Source: Pelobates cultripes (Eukaryota > Chordata > Amphibia > Anura > Pelobatidae). Taken from it: DNA of 64,000 nt. The translations under genes and the position numbers were made by a program. The stretch spans positions 275,988,477 to 276,052,476 of the forward strand of contig OW240915.1 of the NCBI GenBank assembly GCA_933207985.1, read 5' to 3'. This document shows, in pieces, positions 1-12,300 of this stretch. The notes under the pieces were generated by a model. That model worked only from the letters and a program-made list of their open reading frames with translations, was not told the origin of the DNA and ran no database searches. How positions within the stretch are numbered: the first letter of the stretch is position 1; each line of letters starts with the position of its first letter.

Positions 1-290
1 TGGATCCCAGGTAAGAAGTAAACCCATTAGATCCTCCGTTAATAAAGGTTTTTGTCAAAATGTTGAGGGGGTGGGGGGAGTTGACTTGGTATCCTCTTCT
101 TCTCACAAAATGTGTTTTTTTTTCTGTTCATTAGTCTTTTCATTAGTACGTATTTGGCTTTTTTTGTATTCATGTAACATATTACCATTGATGATGACAT
201 CAATGAAACTCAACGCAATGCGAGGAGAGACAAGGAGTGGTGCTTAATGGATCCTAAGTAAGAGGTCAACCCATTAGCAAATTATATTAT
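1..290. repeat. Partial direct repeat at window edge
   Basis: A stretch of about 30 bases at position 1 recurs with a few changes at about 248; both begin TGGATCC and end in CCCATTAG. Similarity stops soon after, so this is two copies of a repeat boundary rather than a clean tandem array. The segment just after the second copy (about 310-360) resembles the inner part of the MITE-like repeats near 26290 and 63500. Confidence 0.4.
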
Positions 291-1980
291 TTCTCACAGT
301 GGGATGGTGGGGCAGCACACTTCTGGCACTATAACTACTACAGTGTGCGGTAGTGTTTATGATGGTTGGCGTTAAACTCTATCCTTTTTCTGCATAACCC
401 TTCAAAGAGAAGAATGGGATATATATCCTTATAGAAATCCTTGCACTATGACTTAAATTTAAATCAATAGCCAGGTACCAGACTAAGGCTGATAAATAGC
501 AAATTTAGGTTAAATTGGTGGTTAAATCATTATTTCTAGAGTAAAATCAAAGTTTCAGTCTGCATTCGGGACTTTCATCAGGATCCATGCATGAAAGAGC
601 AAGAGGTGTACCTAGTACATCACTATTAAAGAATCACACCTCATATGTGTATTATCTGTATTTTCCATGATGGCTTGCTAGCACATTGCTGGCTGAGCAT
701 CATGAGAAATGCAGATCTGAAACTTATTTTGACGTAAAAATTAGATGCACCCATTAAGTATATTCCAGTGACCAGGAAAGGATTGGAGTAGACCAAATAT
801 ACTGAGTAAAAAAACAAACACCTGCCATAAATATTCCAAGATAGTTACTTACATACTCATAATAGTAAACATTAGACTGCTACCCCCAATTTAAATAGCC
901 TGTAAGAAAAGCAGATATTAAATGCAGCAGTACATAGGAATTTCAGTCTGCATTGTAAATGTATCCAAATGACATTTCACAATGTGATCATTAGGATAAT
1001 GGAATGCAATTGCAAAATATTTACATAGTGTGTGATAAAACGTAAAGTACTCTCAGCTGCATGAAGCTACTGCATTACTCAGGTGCTCTCATTAAACTCA
1101 GCTTAGAAAATACATTCTAATGCAGGCCTTCCTAAAATACCTTTTTTTTTTGCCTTAAATCACAATGGCAGCCTAGTTAAATGTTTTCCTTACATAATAA
1201 CAATGAAATAGTTTAAAAAAGTGAGCCATCACAGGCAGGAGTCAGATAATGGACTTCATGACTGTAAACACTGCATGCCCTTGAAAAGACCACAAACACA
1301 GGAATATTTGAAACTGAGAAACACATCGCCCATCTTACATAACTTTAATGTATACATTGGGAAATCATTTCATAAACAATTTAATCTCTTCATTGCATTC
1401 TGAGTCAGATGGACTCATTAATATCAGCTGTTTATATGATAGTCTTCCATTGTATATAACAAATGTAGAAATGGATTATACACAAAACATAGTCACAACA
1501 TGTGCAGGTTTTTAGACAGTGGGGGTTACCCTGGAAAAATATATGGTGATTTAAATTTGGTGTGTATGTGTGTAGATAGATTATACATGATCTTATTTAA
1601 ATGGACAGATCGTGTTTTCTATTTCTGTAGTGCACAGTTGGTGACATCATTCTTGCAATTACTCCTTTTTACGAACAGGGAATATGCAGAATTTGCCACC
1701 ATGCTCTACTGAGGTCCTAATCTTGCGCAGAACTGACACACAGATGTCCCAGTCTGGCTGAGATTAGTAAGAGTTACACTACCAAGCATCACCTGTCACA
1801 AATGTAAATGAATTTCTCTCTCAAGCTGAATTCATAGCAGCAGCTTAATTAGCTGCCATCTAGGAGAGTAATACCTATTAATATTGGGCAGATCGAGATA
1901 TGAGGTCCCAGTCCTGCCTTAACATGAAACACTTCTACACCACCTCTAAACTAACCTAATACTTACTGTAATACACAGAA
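291..1980. other. Intergenic or intronic DNA, no gene seen
   Basis: A+T-rich DNA. Open frames are 60-70 codons at most, with no recognisable protein motif. No RNA gene, clear repeat or promoter was recognised. Confidence 0.6.
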
Positions 1981-2057
1981 CCCTAACCATAATCCTAGCC
2001 CTAACACTAACCCAGGCCGTAACCCTAACAATATCATCAGCCCTAATGCCCTAAACC
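1981..2057. repeat. Degenerate telomere-like CCCTAA tract
   Basis: The tract contains several CCCTAA and CCCTAAC hexamer-like words (CCCTAACC, GCCCTAAC, AACCCTAAC, GCCCTAATG), interrupted by substitutions and short insertions. This looks like a decayed interstitial telomere-type repeat. A matching tract on the other strand lies at 9197-9375. It is too degenerate to be a functional chromosome end. Confidence 0.6.
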
Positions 2058-2548
2058 TTGTTTAGAAGTCTATATTAGGGGAACAAACATGCCATACCCG
2101 AGTTGTGAAGATATTAATGGACAATTTACCTTTAAAGCTTGTAGTTTATTGTAAAGTCTCCAGAATCCCTCAATAACATGTTTTCCCCATATATTAACAT
2201 CAGGTTTCTCAAGTAGAACAGGATTTGTCAGAAATGTAGTCTCATTTGAAAAGAGCGAAATCATTCTAGTTATTATGGCATATGAGGTTGAGTCTGTCCA
2301 CAATGTAAATCCAGAGTAATTCACTTTGCTTAAATGTTTGCCATTTAGCACATCCCGTTTTATAGTTCCAAGTGATTTGAATTAACTGGAATAGGAACAC
2401 TGCATGCACCAGCATAGGTTCAATTGGTAAATATATTTACTGATCCTGATATAATACTTTCTTCACAATTCCAAAAATGTTTTTAAAAGAGCAGAACTGT
2501 AAAGGAGCAGGGGAGACAGATGTTTACTGCTGAGGGGTAAGGATTGCT

Positions 2549-2601
2549 TGTCTGCTAAATGAGCTACTTACTCCCCAAGGTAGTAGCTCATTTAGCAGAC
2601 A
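2549..2601. repeat. Perfect 20-bp-arm hairpin
   Basis: Positions 2549-2568 are the exact reverse complement of 2582-2601, separated by a 13-base loop containing CTCCCC. Outside the arms the pairing stops. The most economical reading is the core of a small foldback transposon remnant. A structured RNA cannot be excluded, but such perfect short arms are unlike a typical microRNA precursor. Confidence 0.6.
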
Positions 2602-5040
2602 TTTGGCTGTTAGAGTAGGACCTGCCAAAGATGGGGTACATTGGCGTTGTGGCAGGCTTATGCAATGTATAATCATATAATGTAACTAAACCCTCATAAT
2701 TTTTTTGCCTAGATTAGGTGTTTTAAAAAAATAAAAAAAAAATCTCTCAAAGTTGCTGTTTAGTGGATAAGGAAGTGCGCTGGATTTTCATTTTCATTGT
2801 ACTTATTTGCTCCCAGCAGCACCCTACTTATGCATGTTTGGCGAGTGCAGCCAGCTCATTGTTTCCTGAAAATAATTCTGCCATGCAAAAATGTGTAATA
2901 CTTGAGAAAATAAATGTGAAAATCAAAACCTCCATTTATATGAAAAACATACAGCAGCTGAAATAACGATAATGGTAATAAAATGTTCAAGAGATATTTT
3001 GTAAAATTGTTGTTTTTGAAGTGACTATAACAAGGAGCAAAGAATAAAGTACCACAATAAGATTTCTAATGTTTTAATATGTTAATCGCTAAACCTTTCT
3101 AAAAACTATTTGTAACCTAATGGATACATTTTCACAGAACTTGTAAGCCTACTGGTTGTAGCACAAATGGCTGAGATGAAAAATTAGCAAGAGAAACTAT
3201 CGACAGAATTTCTCAGCAGGTTATTTTGTGAGTGATACCAGCACACGAGGCAAAAAAATTAAAGTTGTCATGGAAACCCGATTCTGCAAAACAGATTAAA
3301 TAGAAAATGCTGCACCTTAAAGATTCAATTTCTGTCATGGAGAAACATCTCAGCTAAGAAGGAAGTACCGAGTAAGCTTAGCAGCAGATTGTGGTTTTGA
3401 CCTTGCAGGGTCTCATCATAATGCACCACATGAATCAGCTTTGCATGTTCTTCATCCTCTACTATACTTTGAAAAATTCATCGTACAGTGAGCAGGTTTG
3501 GTTGGATAACTCACATGGTAGATGCACTAGCTGAAGAATCTCTTATAACTCACTCAATACTATAAACTGTCCATCTCCAAGTCCTATCCTTGTGTGCTTT
3601 TATTCCAGTTATTATTGTTATTAGTAGGAGCAGTATGTTATATTTTTACCTTTTCATTCTTTGAACAGGGTTCTCAACACATTTGGCTCCTTTAAATCTA
3701 ACATGTCTTGTTGCAACTATTTGTTTGTTAGTATGCCAAATAGTATCTGCCTCCATAGTCCTTAAAATTCTAACAAAAAAAAAGTCACAGTGCCAAGCTA
3801 CCCAGGTGACATTAGTAGGAACAAAGAAGGTTGTGTAGCAAATATTCATACATTCAACTGTAGATTCTCTGTATGAATTTTTTTTTTCATTTTTAGAGAA
3901 AGAGCATGATTGACAATATGATCAGAACAAGAACAATGGATGAATTCGATATGATGTAAGATGGGCAAACATTTCCTGTGCCTGAAAAAAAGAAATGTGT
4001 CCTTGTTCATCTTATCAAATAACTTGCACCAAATGCAGTGCACTTGTGCAATAAACAGATGTGCACAAAGGGTATGTTTGTCGAGTTATATGGCACTTTT
4101 GCACTTTCAAACTTGCAAATGGGACTAGACGATGTACAAAAGTACACAGACATTTGTAGGTACACAATGTGTTTTATTAGTTACGTACTTCAGTATATTT
4201 CTTTCAAGATGTGTGATATTCCAAAATTTTTCCTGAAGAGGAAAAATTTTATTACTTTTTGTAAGAAAATCACATAACGTTGTTGACTAAAGAAAAAGAA
4301 AAATTCTATATACATATTTATTAATTAATTTTAAAATATTTATTTTAGAAGGCAAGGTACCGTCAAAATGTCCCAAAATGCATTAAGGTCCATTAATGAA
4401 GCACGATATGGTGGTTCGAGTTTTGCTATTATTGCCACCACATGTTACCTTTTTCCTCACTCCACGAAAAAAGAATAATGTATTCACAGCAAAGCTATGA
4501 TACATTATTCATTTGCATAGACATATCAGTGTTACTCATGAGAGACATGACACCAGCAGGAGCAAAGAAAGCTTGCAGGCGTTATGTTACTCTTGGTTAA
4601 CTCCTGTCTAAAACCTCTCTACCATAATTATTAATATACAGCTATCCCTTTGCCTTTGGCATCAGAAAGATATTATTAACACTAAATATTAATAATATCA
4701 TATAATGGGCAATTATTATAATTCTACTTCATTTATCAATACAAATAAATATTGAATATATACATATACATATATATTATATAAAATTTATTTGGATTGA
4801 CAAATGAAGAAGAATTACATATACATCTCACTGAATTGTATAAGCTGTCTTTGTTAGCTATTATTTCTTGATTTTTACTGTTTGTGAGTGTACAGATTAT
4901 TTGTTTTATATATATTTTTTATCGTTTCATATGTGATTTTTTTTGTAGTTCATGTTTTGTGAAGTTAAACAAAAACATTGTGTTGCTAGCCTAATTTAGG
5001 TCTCAAGGGGCTATATAGGGTTTTATTTATCACCTCTATA
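2602..5040. other. A+T-rich non-coding stretch
   Basis: No gene or confident repeat was recognised. Open frames of 65-79 codons (for example 4038-4277 plus and 3646-4043 minus) show no protein-family motif and are taken as chance. Confidence 0.55.
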
Positions 5041-5217
5041 TTCTTTATTCACTAAATTGAGAAATACAATCGATTTACAAGTGAAATATAGAATTAAACC
5101 CATTAGGGAATTTGAACCATTATTAATTTCTGTTATTCCACCAGTTTTAGATATTAAACCTTAATGTGGCATGTCTTTTCTTAATTCACCACAATTAAAT
5201 GTTTAGCGAATGAACCC
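5041..5217. repeat. MITE-like repeat with TTTATTCACTAAA end
   Basis: The left end carries TTTATTCACTAAAT. The right end carries an inverted, diverged version (ATGTTTAGCGAATGAACC). Similar end pairs occur at 16376-16515 and 51521-51654, so this appears to be a dispersed foldback family. No target duplication was confirmed. Confidence 0.4.
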
Positions 5218-5986
5218 TTAGTGCAAAGCAGTTGGCACACTGTCATCGGAGAAACATCATTCACACAAGTACAAGCAATACAAGATGTCTCAGACAGTTC
5301 ATTTGCATAGGAATTATGTAAGCAGGCAATACTTCACACAAGCATGCATAATGGTGCATAATAATCATGAAGCGATTATGACACTTTGCATAATACCACC
5401 CATGACTGTCAGGCACGTTATAATGGGGAGTTAATAGACTGCTAAGGAGATGATAACTCTTTATAACATATGACGTGAGGCATGTGAAGCATTACATCTT
5501 ACTTGTTTTCAAGACCTTATCAGAGTAGATCCCAGCTGTGGATTATTTTGAGACAAGACAATCTGGATAGACGCTGAAGAGAGAAGAAATATTATGACAA
5601 TCAAAGCAATAGTTGGGAACTATATACATTTATAAAAATACATGAATTTAGGAAATAGTTATGCATGCCCTATTTCTGCATTCTAAAAATATATACATTA
5701 TATTAGACAATATTATTCAAATGAAAAAGGTTATATTTGCTTTTTTTTCTTTACTCCTCAATTTCATTCAGAAGATATAAGAGAAGAAAGTAATTTAGTC
5801 CACTTTGGCTTAGGAAAATTAAGATTTAAAACATGTTTTGTTATTAATCTGCTTTATCCCAAAACAGAAATTATTTTGCTTTGCAGAGATATTGTAAGGC
5901 AAAGAATGTATGAAAATGCCTACTTAAAGGGATAATCTAAGCCATTAGCATTGATGGGGGTCTATCTAAACTAGAATCCTTAAGTA
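5218..5986. other. Non-coding stretch before the nested LTRs
   Basis: No gene was recognised. A TTAAAGGG-type MITE end may occur at about 5924, but no partner end is visible. Confidence 0.5.
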
Positions 5987-6518
5987 CATGCTGTGACGGA
6001 CCGCCTAGCATCCCGACCGGGTACCAAAGTCAATTGCTGCTTCCTAGTACTGATGAGTACCATAAGCACTGGGCTGGAGCACCATAACCACTGCAAACCT
6101 ATGACCAGGATCCAGCTTCTAGTGGGTAGACCTCTCTTAGTCCAAAGAGCGTAGCAGGAACAGCTCTTAGAAGAGTTAGTGATTATACTGATATAGTGAT
6201 TATAGCAATCCCCCAGAGTGTATGTAGTTCTCCAATACCCCAAACATTAGCCGAAACTTCATGAAGGTGCAAGATGATCTGAGAGTTTAATGGTACAGGT
6301 TGGATTTTTATACAACTTTTCAGGCCAGAGGAACACCCACTGGACCTGATGGGGCACAGGACACAAATTGAACAGATCAATAGAAACAATGTAACAATGC
6401 CTGACACTCCCACATACAGCACACAATCCCTCCCCTCTGCCTGTGATACAATTAAGGTAGATAATGTATTAATATAATTATCCACAAGCATAAAAAACAC
6501 ATATTTTATAAAGTCTCA

Positions 6519-7586
6519 TGTGACGAGACCAATCTCGCCACATTGCATTGGAGAAGCCTGGTTGCTCGCCTGCTGCCTTTGGACTATGGCCCCCTTTTAA
6601 AAGACTTTATTTTTGCCTGCAGAAAAGCTGTATTCGTGCTTTTCTGCCTGGGGTTCAGTAGATTTGTTTGAATGTGTTATACCCCAGATAGGAATCCCAT
6701 GGAGCCCATTTGTATGAAACTGACTGTAAAGACTTTGGCTCCATGGCGATTAAACTGTATTTGTGTGGTCTGAGCGCCATTCACTTAATAATGTGCGCTC
6801 AGACCTGAGCTATCTGGGGATATGTGAAATGTCTGTGTTTTATGTATAAATGTGACTTTATGTATTTTAAAGTGTTTTGTGTCTTTTTGCAACCATGTGC
6901 TTAATGGAGTCTTGTGTCTGTCCTGGGAGATAATTGAATTACTTATCTCCAGGATAGAAGACTCTGAAACTGGTTTGGGCCAGAAAGCCATGCTTCATTT
7001 AGTCACAAAGGACTTTTTACTAACTTTTGAACCCCTTGTCTGATTTGTGCCATTTTTTAATATGTTGTTCCCCTGAATGGATTGATTGTGAATGTGTAAT
7101 TTTATGTGAATGTGATGTATGGTTTTAGAGTTATGAAAGTTGGGTAGAAAGTATGTTTTAACTTATGTATAATTGAGTTTCCTCTCAGGATAAGGGGAGG
7201 GAATATGTGGGATGTAACTGTGATATGATTGGTTGTTTTATCCCTCCCTGTGGGTGGTCCTGTATTTGAAACACTGTAATAAAAACCAGGCTGGGTGTGC
7301 CAGCACCTCAGACCACTGCTTGACCCTCAACACGGAGCCTTGTCTCGTTCTTGGGGGGATTCACTGTATGCTGTTAGAGACTGATTGCCAGGAGTGTAAG
7401 CTGCTTGGGAGCTTTTCCTGTTCGTCTGCTAGCAGCTATTTGGGAGGTTCCAGTTTGGGAGTTGGAGTGCTATTTTGTATCCAGTTTGGGAGTTTGATGT
7501 TCTGCAGTAGCTGTGCCTGTATCTTTGGAAAGGGGGCCGATCGCCTAAACGGTTTTTACCCCTTGTGTGCAAAACGGTCCGTTACA
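6519..7586 (+). mobile_element. Younger solo LTR nested inside the older one
   Basis: A 1068-bp unit begins TGTGACGAGACC and ends CGGTCCGTTACA, with inverted terminal words TGTGAC/GTTACA. It is flanked by a perfect 5-bp duplication TCTCA at 6514-6518 and 7587-7591. A polyadenylation signal lies at 7278-7283, which sets the plus orientation. No primer-binding site, gag or pol follows, so it is a solo LTR. The last bases resemble those of the older LTR it interrupts, suggesting related families. The open frame at 7233-7622 within it shows no known protein and is not called as a gene. Confidence 0.8.
7278..7283 (+). terminator. AATAAA polyadenylation signal in LTR
   Basis: An exact AATAAA lies about 300 bp before the 3' end of the 6519-7586 LTR. 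This is where an R-region polyadenylation signal is expected. Confidence 0.55.
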
Positions 7587-7934
7587 TCTCATAAGTACCC
7601 CAAAACACAACATATCACCTGATAGCCCTGATCTGGGTGAACATATCAAAAAATCACTCAGATCAGAGCAGGGGTTCAGGAAATTCCTGGAAATCTTATT
7701 TTTGACCGACCGTGCACATGGTCCCATGCCCAAAACAGTTCCAGAGAATTAGTGCTAACGGTCCGTCTCTCTGTCTGGAGTACGAAAGTACATACTTCAC
7801 ATGAACAGAGCCTTTTAAAGTATTTTATCCAAGTCTATTGCAGGGGCTATAGTGACAGGGTAGGAGGCTGGCAAACAGGACCCTCCAAAAACTTGTGGCA
7901 AACGCACAGGAAAAGGGGAGTTTGTCACACATAC

Positions 7935-8334
7935 ATTACACCAATTAACAATGAGTTTCCGTTGACACAATATTTAATATGAAATATGTGGATTTAGGCT
8001 TTACTCAAGGCCATTTTTACTTTTCAAGGCTGCAGGTCAGCTTAAAGGCCCCTTCAGGACTGATTAGTTGCTGAGTATGACATGACTGCAGAGGGCTAAT
8101 GCACACACCGAATGTATCTGCTTTGTGACTGGCGGGTAAAGAAGATAAAGAGGGGAAGCACCAGCAGGTGGGCAGAAGTGTGAAGTAGTGTTAGTCTGCC
8201 TGTCATTATTAAGGTAAGCAATTCATTTTATCTAGCAATGGAACAGGCAGAGAGAAGGAACATTTGAGGTTAGTAATAAGCAATTGGGGTTATGAGAAGG
8301 ATCAGGGAGCTGTGGATAGTTTTGATAATGTCAA
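7935..8334. other. Non-coding stretch after nested LTRs
   Basis: No gene or confident repeat was recognised between the LTR target duplication and the minisatellite. Confidence 0.5.
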
Positions 8335-8762
8335 AATGAGCAGATGACAGTGAGAATCATCAAGGAATGTAAAAGGACCCTGTGAGGAACATTGAGGGCA
8401 GACAAAATTAGTATGGAACAGTGAGGAGCATTGGGGACAGTGAGAATGAGCATTGTGGTAGTAAAAAGGAGCATTGGGGACCAAAAGGAGCTTTGTGGCA
8501 GTGAGAAGCATGAGTACATAGGAGCATTCGGTGCAAAGAAAAGAAGCATATGGTCTGTAAAAGCTGTTTTGGAGGCAGTTATGAGCATTGGGGCAGTGAA
8601 TAGGAGCAGGGGTAGTGACAAGAAGTGATGACAAGAAAAGAAGCAAATTAAAGTAAGAAAGAACATGGGGCAATGAGAAGGAGCATTCATGGAGGAATAC
8701 TGGGGCAGCAAAAAGAAGCAGGGGGTAGTAAGAAGAAACATTATGAGGAAGTGAGAACAAAT
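8335..8762. repeat. Degenerate purine-rich minisatellite
   Basis: About 430 bp is built from diverged repeats of roughly 20-35 bp around the words GTGAGAAGGAGCATTGGGG and GCAGTGAG. The bias of A and G on the plus strand keeps minus-strand frames open (152 and 155 codons, 8302-8798), giving Pro/Leu/Phe/Ser-rich translations. These are a side effect of the repeat, not genes. Confidence 0.7.
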
Positions 8763-9196
8763 ATTGGGTAGAGTGCTTGTATTAAGTGTCCTTTGCATGA
8801 AAGTAAATGGTTATTTATATTTCTGAAAAGACCAAGGAGGTAGGAGCCACAGAGGAATCTGAATGATCAAAAAAAGCAGAATTCAAATGAATTAAGGGGT
8901 GGAGATTGGTAGAAAATATTAGTAGAAGCATCATTAAGTTTTATTAAGTGCTGCATACAGTCCTTTAAATTCATTGAGAACACTGCAGCCGAGAGATCAC
9001 ATTTAGTCATGGTTATTCTGGACTGGCAGGTGTTCAAGAGAGACTTCCAGGATGTGAACAAACACTGAGAGGGTTTCCTAGCATGACCTTATGCCAATTG
9101 TGATTGGTCCTAGGCTTTGGCTGCTGCTCAACATCAATCACAGTATAATCACTATGCCTAAGTTTCAGCATTGCACATATGGTTTTAGTTGCAGTG
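8763..9196. other. Non-coding stretch
   Basis: No gene, RNA or clear repeat was recognised. Confidence 0.5.
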
Positions 9197-9375
9197 TTAG
9201 GGTTTGTGTGGGGTTAGTGTTAGAGTAAGGTAAGGGTTAATGCCGAGCTAGGGTTAATGCTGTTTTCGATTTAAGGATAGTATAGGGTTACGGTTAGAGC
9301 ATGTATACGGTTAGAATTAGTGTAAGCATAGGGTTAAGGTTGGTCTAGCATTGGGGAGGTTGGTGTAAAGTTAGC
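9197..9375. repeat. Degenerate telomere-like TTAGGG tract
   Basis: There are many GGGTTA, TAGGGTTA and GGTTAG words over about 180 bp, heavily mutated (for example AAGGGTTAA and TAGGGTTACGG). It is the strand-opposite counterpart of the CCCTAA tract at 1981-2057, about 7 kb away. Confidence 0.6.
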
Positions 9376-12300
9376 ATTATAGACAACAATTTATTTAGAT
9401 CCTAGATATATGAAGCATTTAACATTTAGGACTGAAATATGAACCTATTTTGACCTCTGTTTATTTAGTTGCACTGGATGTGTAAAAATTATTACAAGTG
9501 AAACTGTGTAAACATTTATTTCAGAATTTGGACATTTTGAATTTTAGGTTGATAAAACAGTTTTAGTTTATAACGTATGCCCCTAAAGTCTCACTGCTAA
9601 GTGTTTGCCATGCAGGAGCTCAATCGTTTTGTTTATACCTACCTATTCACATCTCCTCTAGCTGAGACTCTCACAGCCTCCATTTTAACTAGGTCTTATA
9701 GCACACATATGAAATTCTTATCTCCTGCTCTTGAACTTTACTCACACACGAGGTTGTTGTAGGCTCTTGCAGATAATTATTAGAACAAGAGATGAGAATT
9801 TCTAAATTAAACATACTGTGCAAAACAGGAAGTTAAAAACTTTAAAGTTTTTTTTTTTTTAAAGAAGTGCCTAGTAATTACAGCCAAAGGGTGTGTGGTT
9901 AGAACTGCATAAACAAAGTGATTTAACTTCTAAATGAATTAAGCAGGGTCTTGACATATATAGCAAAACCACTTTGCTGAGCTAAACTTGTTTTGGTGCT
10001 TAGTGTGTCCCTTTTAGAGATACTAATATATATATTCTGTTGGTAGAATGTAATAGATGTACTTACATGACTACATCTGCTCAACAAAAAATGTGATACA
10101 AGGCATTGCACAATTGTAGAAAGCTTAAGTGCACTATTTGAAAACTTCCTGTGTGATTAACTAGAGAAAAGGCTGAGCTATGACATGCATATCCAATTAA
10201 TAATGTAATAATTATTCTGAATTTTAAAAAAAAATGCATTACACTGCTATAAGACAATGGTAAGAGGACAAAATACAAATACAGATATTTTTAGAATATG
10301 CTAGATGATACTTTAGAAACCATTACTTTACAAGAGTAAGACCTAAGAGTGAACAGAAGGGATTTCACACAACTTTCCTGCAAAATCCATTTCTATTGAT
10401 GTGCTTAATGTGGAAGTACTGGGCTGTAAATCTTTCAGCTGAACTTTTGTAACAGCTGTAAATATTATACAAAATAATATTTATGTATGTATGACATATT
10501 TGTGGAAGCGTAAGATGTTCCTCAGAGAAACAGTTAGCCAGAGCTTCTTTTTTTAATCCTTTATTTTCACATGGATGATTTACATCAAATAATGTATATA
10601 ATATTATATGGATGATGCTATTTAGGAGAAATAAAAAAAACAAAAGTGCTCAAAAATAAAGGAACATTGTACGAGTGAGTATGAACCCCAGATATCTTAA
10701 CATGTACAACAATGTGTAACACTTAAGGGGGTATTCCTGGTAGATTCTGTACACCCACATACACAAACAGTTGTGTAAATGTAGGTATCTGATGCAGACC
10801 TCTTCCATTCAGTGTATATGTCTGTTCCTCCCTCTTCCCTGTAATATTCATTCAAGTGTAGTTAACACTATAGATTTCTTTCTGTGGTCACAAAGCTATA
10901 CTATAAGTTACTAACAGACTAGCAAGATATAGGTGCAATCAGAAGTGATGTCAAGTCTTTGCATCATTAGGTTCAACCACTCTGATGGTTGATGGTGCTT
11001 CTAATGCTCTGGATCCTGTAGCAAGCCAAATCATCTTGGTTTTGTAAGGACAATAGATAAATGTCAGGTACACTTTTAGATGATGACTAGTTCTCAATAG
11101 CCGTTGCTACGTGATGTACTGTAATGTGCCTTAACTAATTATCCACAGAGCTCCTATTTAAAGGAGAATAAAATACTGAAAAACACCTATAACATTTGTT
11201 CACCTCTTTATGGGATGCTCTCTTTTCTTCTGAATTTACATAAAAATGTAATGCTTAATATCACATTCCACTTAAGTCCTGGCATAGCCAAGGCACACAT
11301 TGCATTGGAAGTGAAGACACATAAAAATTGTTCTATTTCTCTTCCTCACTCTCTACTAGTTCTATGCTGACTGATATGTGCAAATGGCAGAGCATAGAGG
11401 CACAAACAGAGATGATGATGTCTACATTCATTGTTTTCCCCAGACAAACACATATTTTTAAATATTTTGGATAAATAAAAATAAAATTAAAAATTCTTGT
11501 ATAGAGAGGGTTCTCCTTTAAAGATTCTGTTGGACAGGGCATACTAAGAACAAACACATAACAGACGAGGCTAACTTGGTATACAAAATAGCCACTGTGG
11601 GAATTAAGCTAAACAAAATGATGTAACTGAGATTGCACAAACACTATAGTATTACACTGTCCTATAAATATATAAGTAAAATTACATTAACCACCTTGCA
11701 ATCTAACCACCATGCCACAGTAAAGAAAAAGAACTACCTTGAAAAACTGTTAAATGGCTCTCTACACAGGGTGTCAGTACAATTCTAGAGACAACCATGT
11801 GCTCTGTGACTTATTTTTCATTTTTTTAAACAGGCACAACATAGCTTGTCTAATAGGCTTCCATACCTTCATCAGTGGGAGATGCTTTCCTTGGTTAAAC
11901 ACAGACACATTTTTTTATGGAAGGATCAAAATAGCCATCAAAGGTATGTGATTAGGATCTTGTTCGTATGCTCCCTAAATTCAAATTCAAACACACAAAC
12001 TGATGCATACATTGCATATCCATTCGGCAACAGTTTTTCTTTTATACATAGTTCATTTATCAGTCCAGTAAAATAAGACGAACAGCAAATACATATGCAT
12101 TATATATATGAATGCATTAGCACACACACACATACTCCAACAATAATTAAGGTTAAGAAGGGTTAGGGTACGCATCAATATTTACAATGTTCAGGGAGAA
12201 TGCTGTAAGGGAATGGTGTAATGGAAAAAGGGAGTATTTACATTGACAATCTTATTCACGACACCAGAAGTGACAGGTGGAATTTCACATTTTAGGCAAA

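Larger units (their letters stand above)
5992..7929 (-). mobile_element. Old solo LTR, interrupted by a second LTR
   Basis: On the minus strand this begins TGTGACAAACTCC (plus-strand end at 7929) and finishes CGGTCCGTCACA (plus-strand start at 5992), so the ends form the inverted pair TGTGAC/GTCACA expected of an LTR. The flanking 5-mers are CATGC (5987-5991) and CATAC (7930-7934), a 5-bp target duplication with one difference. The body is split at 6518/7592 by the younger LTR; without it the LTR is about 865 bp. A TATAAAAA box and an ATTAAA polyadenylation-like signal can be read on the minus strand around 6270-6320. No internal retroviral or Gypsy genes remain, so it is a solo LTR left by recombination. 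Ty3/Gypsy or endogenous-retrovirus origin cannot be separated from the LTR alone. Confidence 0.7.

Noticed and set aside
7233..7622. 129-codon plus-strand frame with many Cys and Ser
   Set aside because: It runs over the R/U5 part of the solo LTR and past its end into flanking DNA.
8302..8798. Two overlapping ~150-codon minus-strand frames
   Set aside because: Low-complexity Leu/Ser/Pro/Phe translations produced by a purine-rich minisatellite on the other strand.
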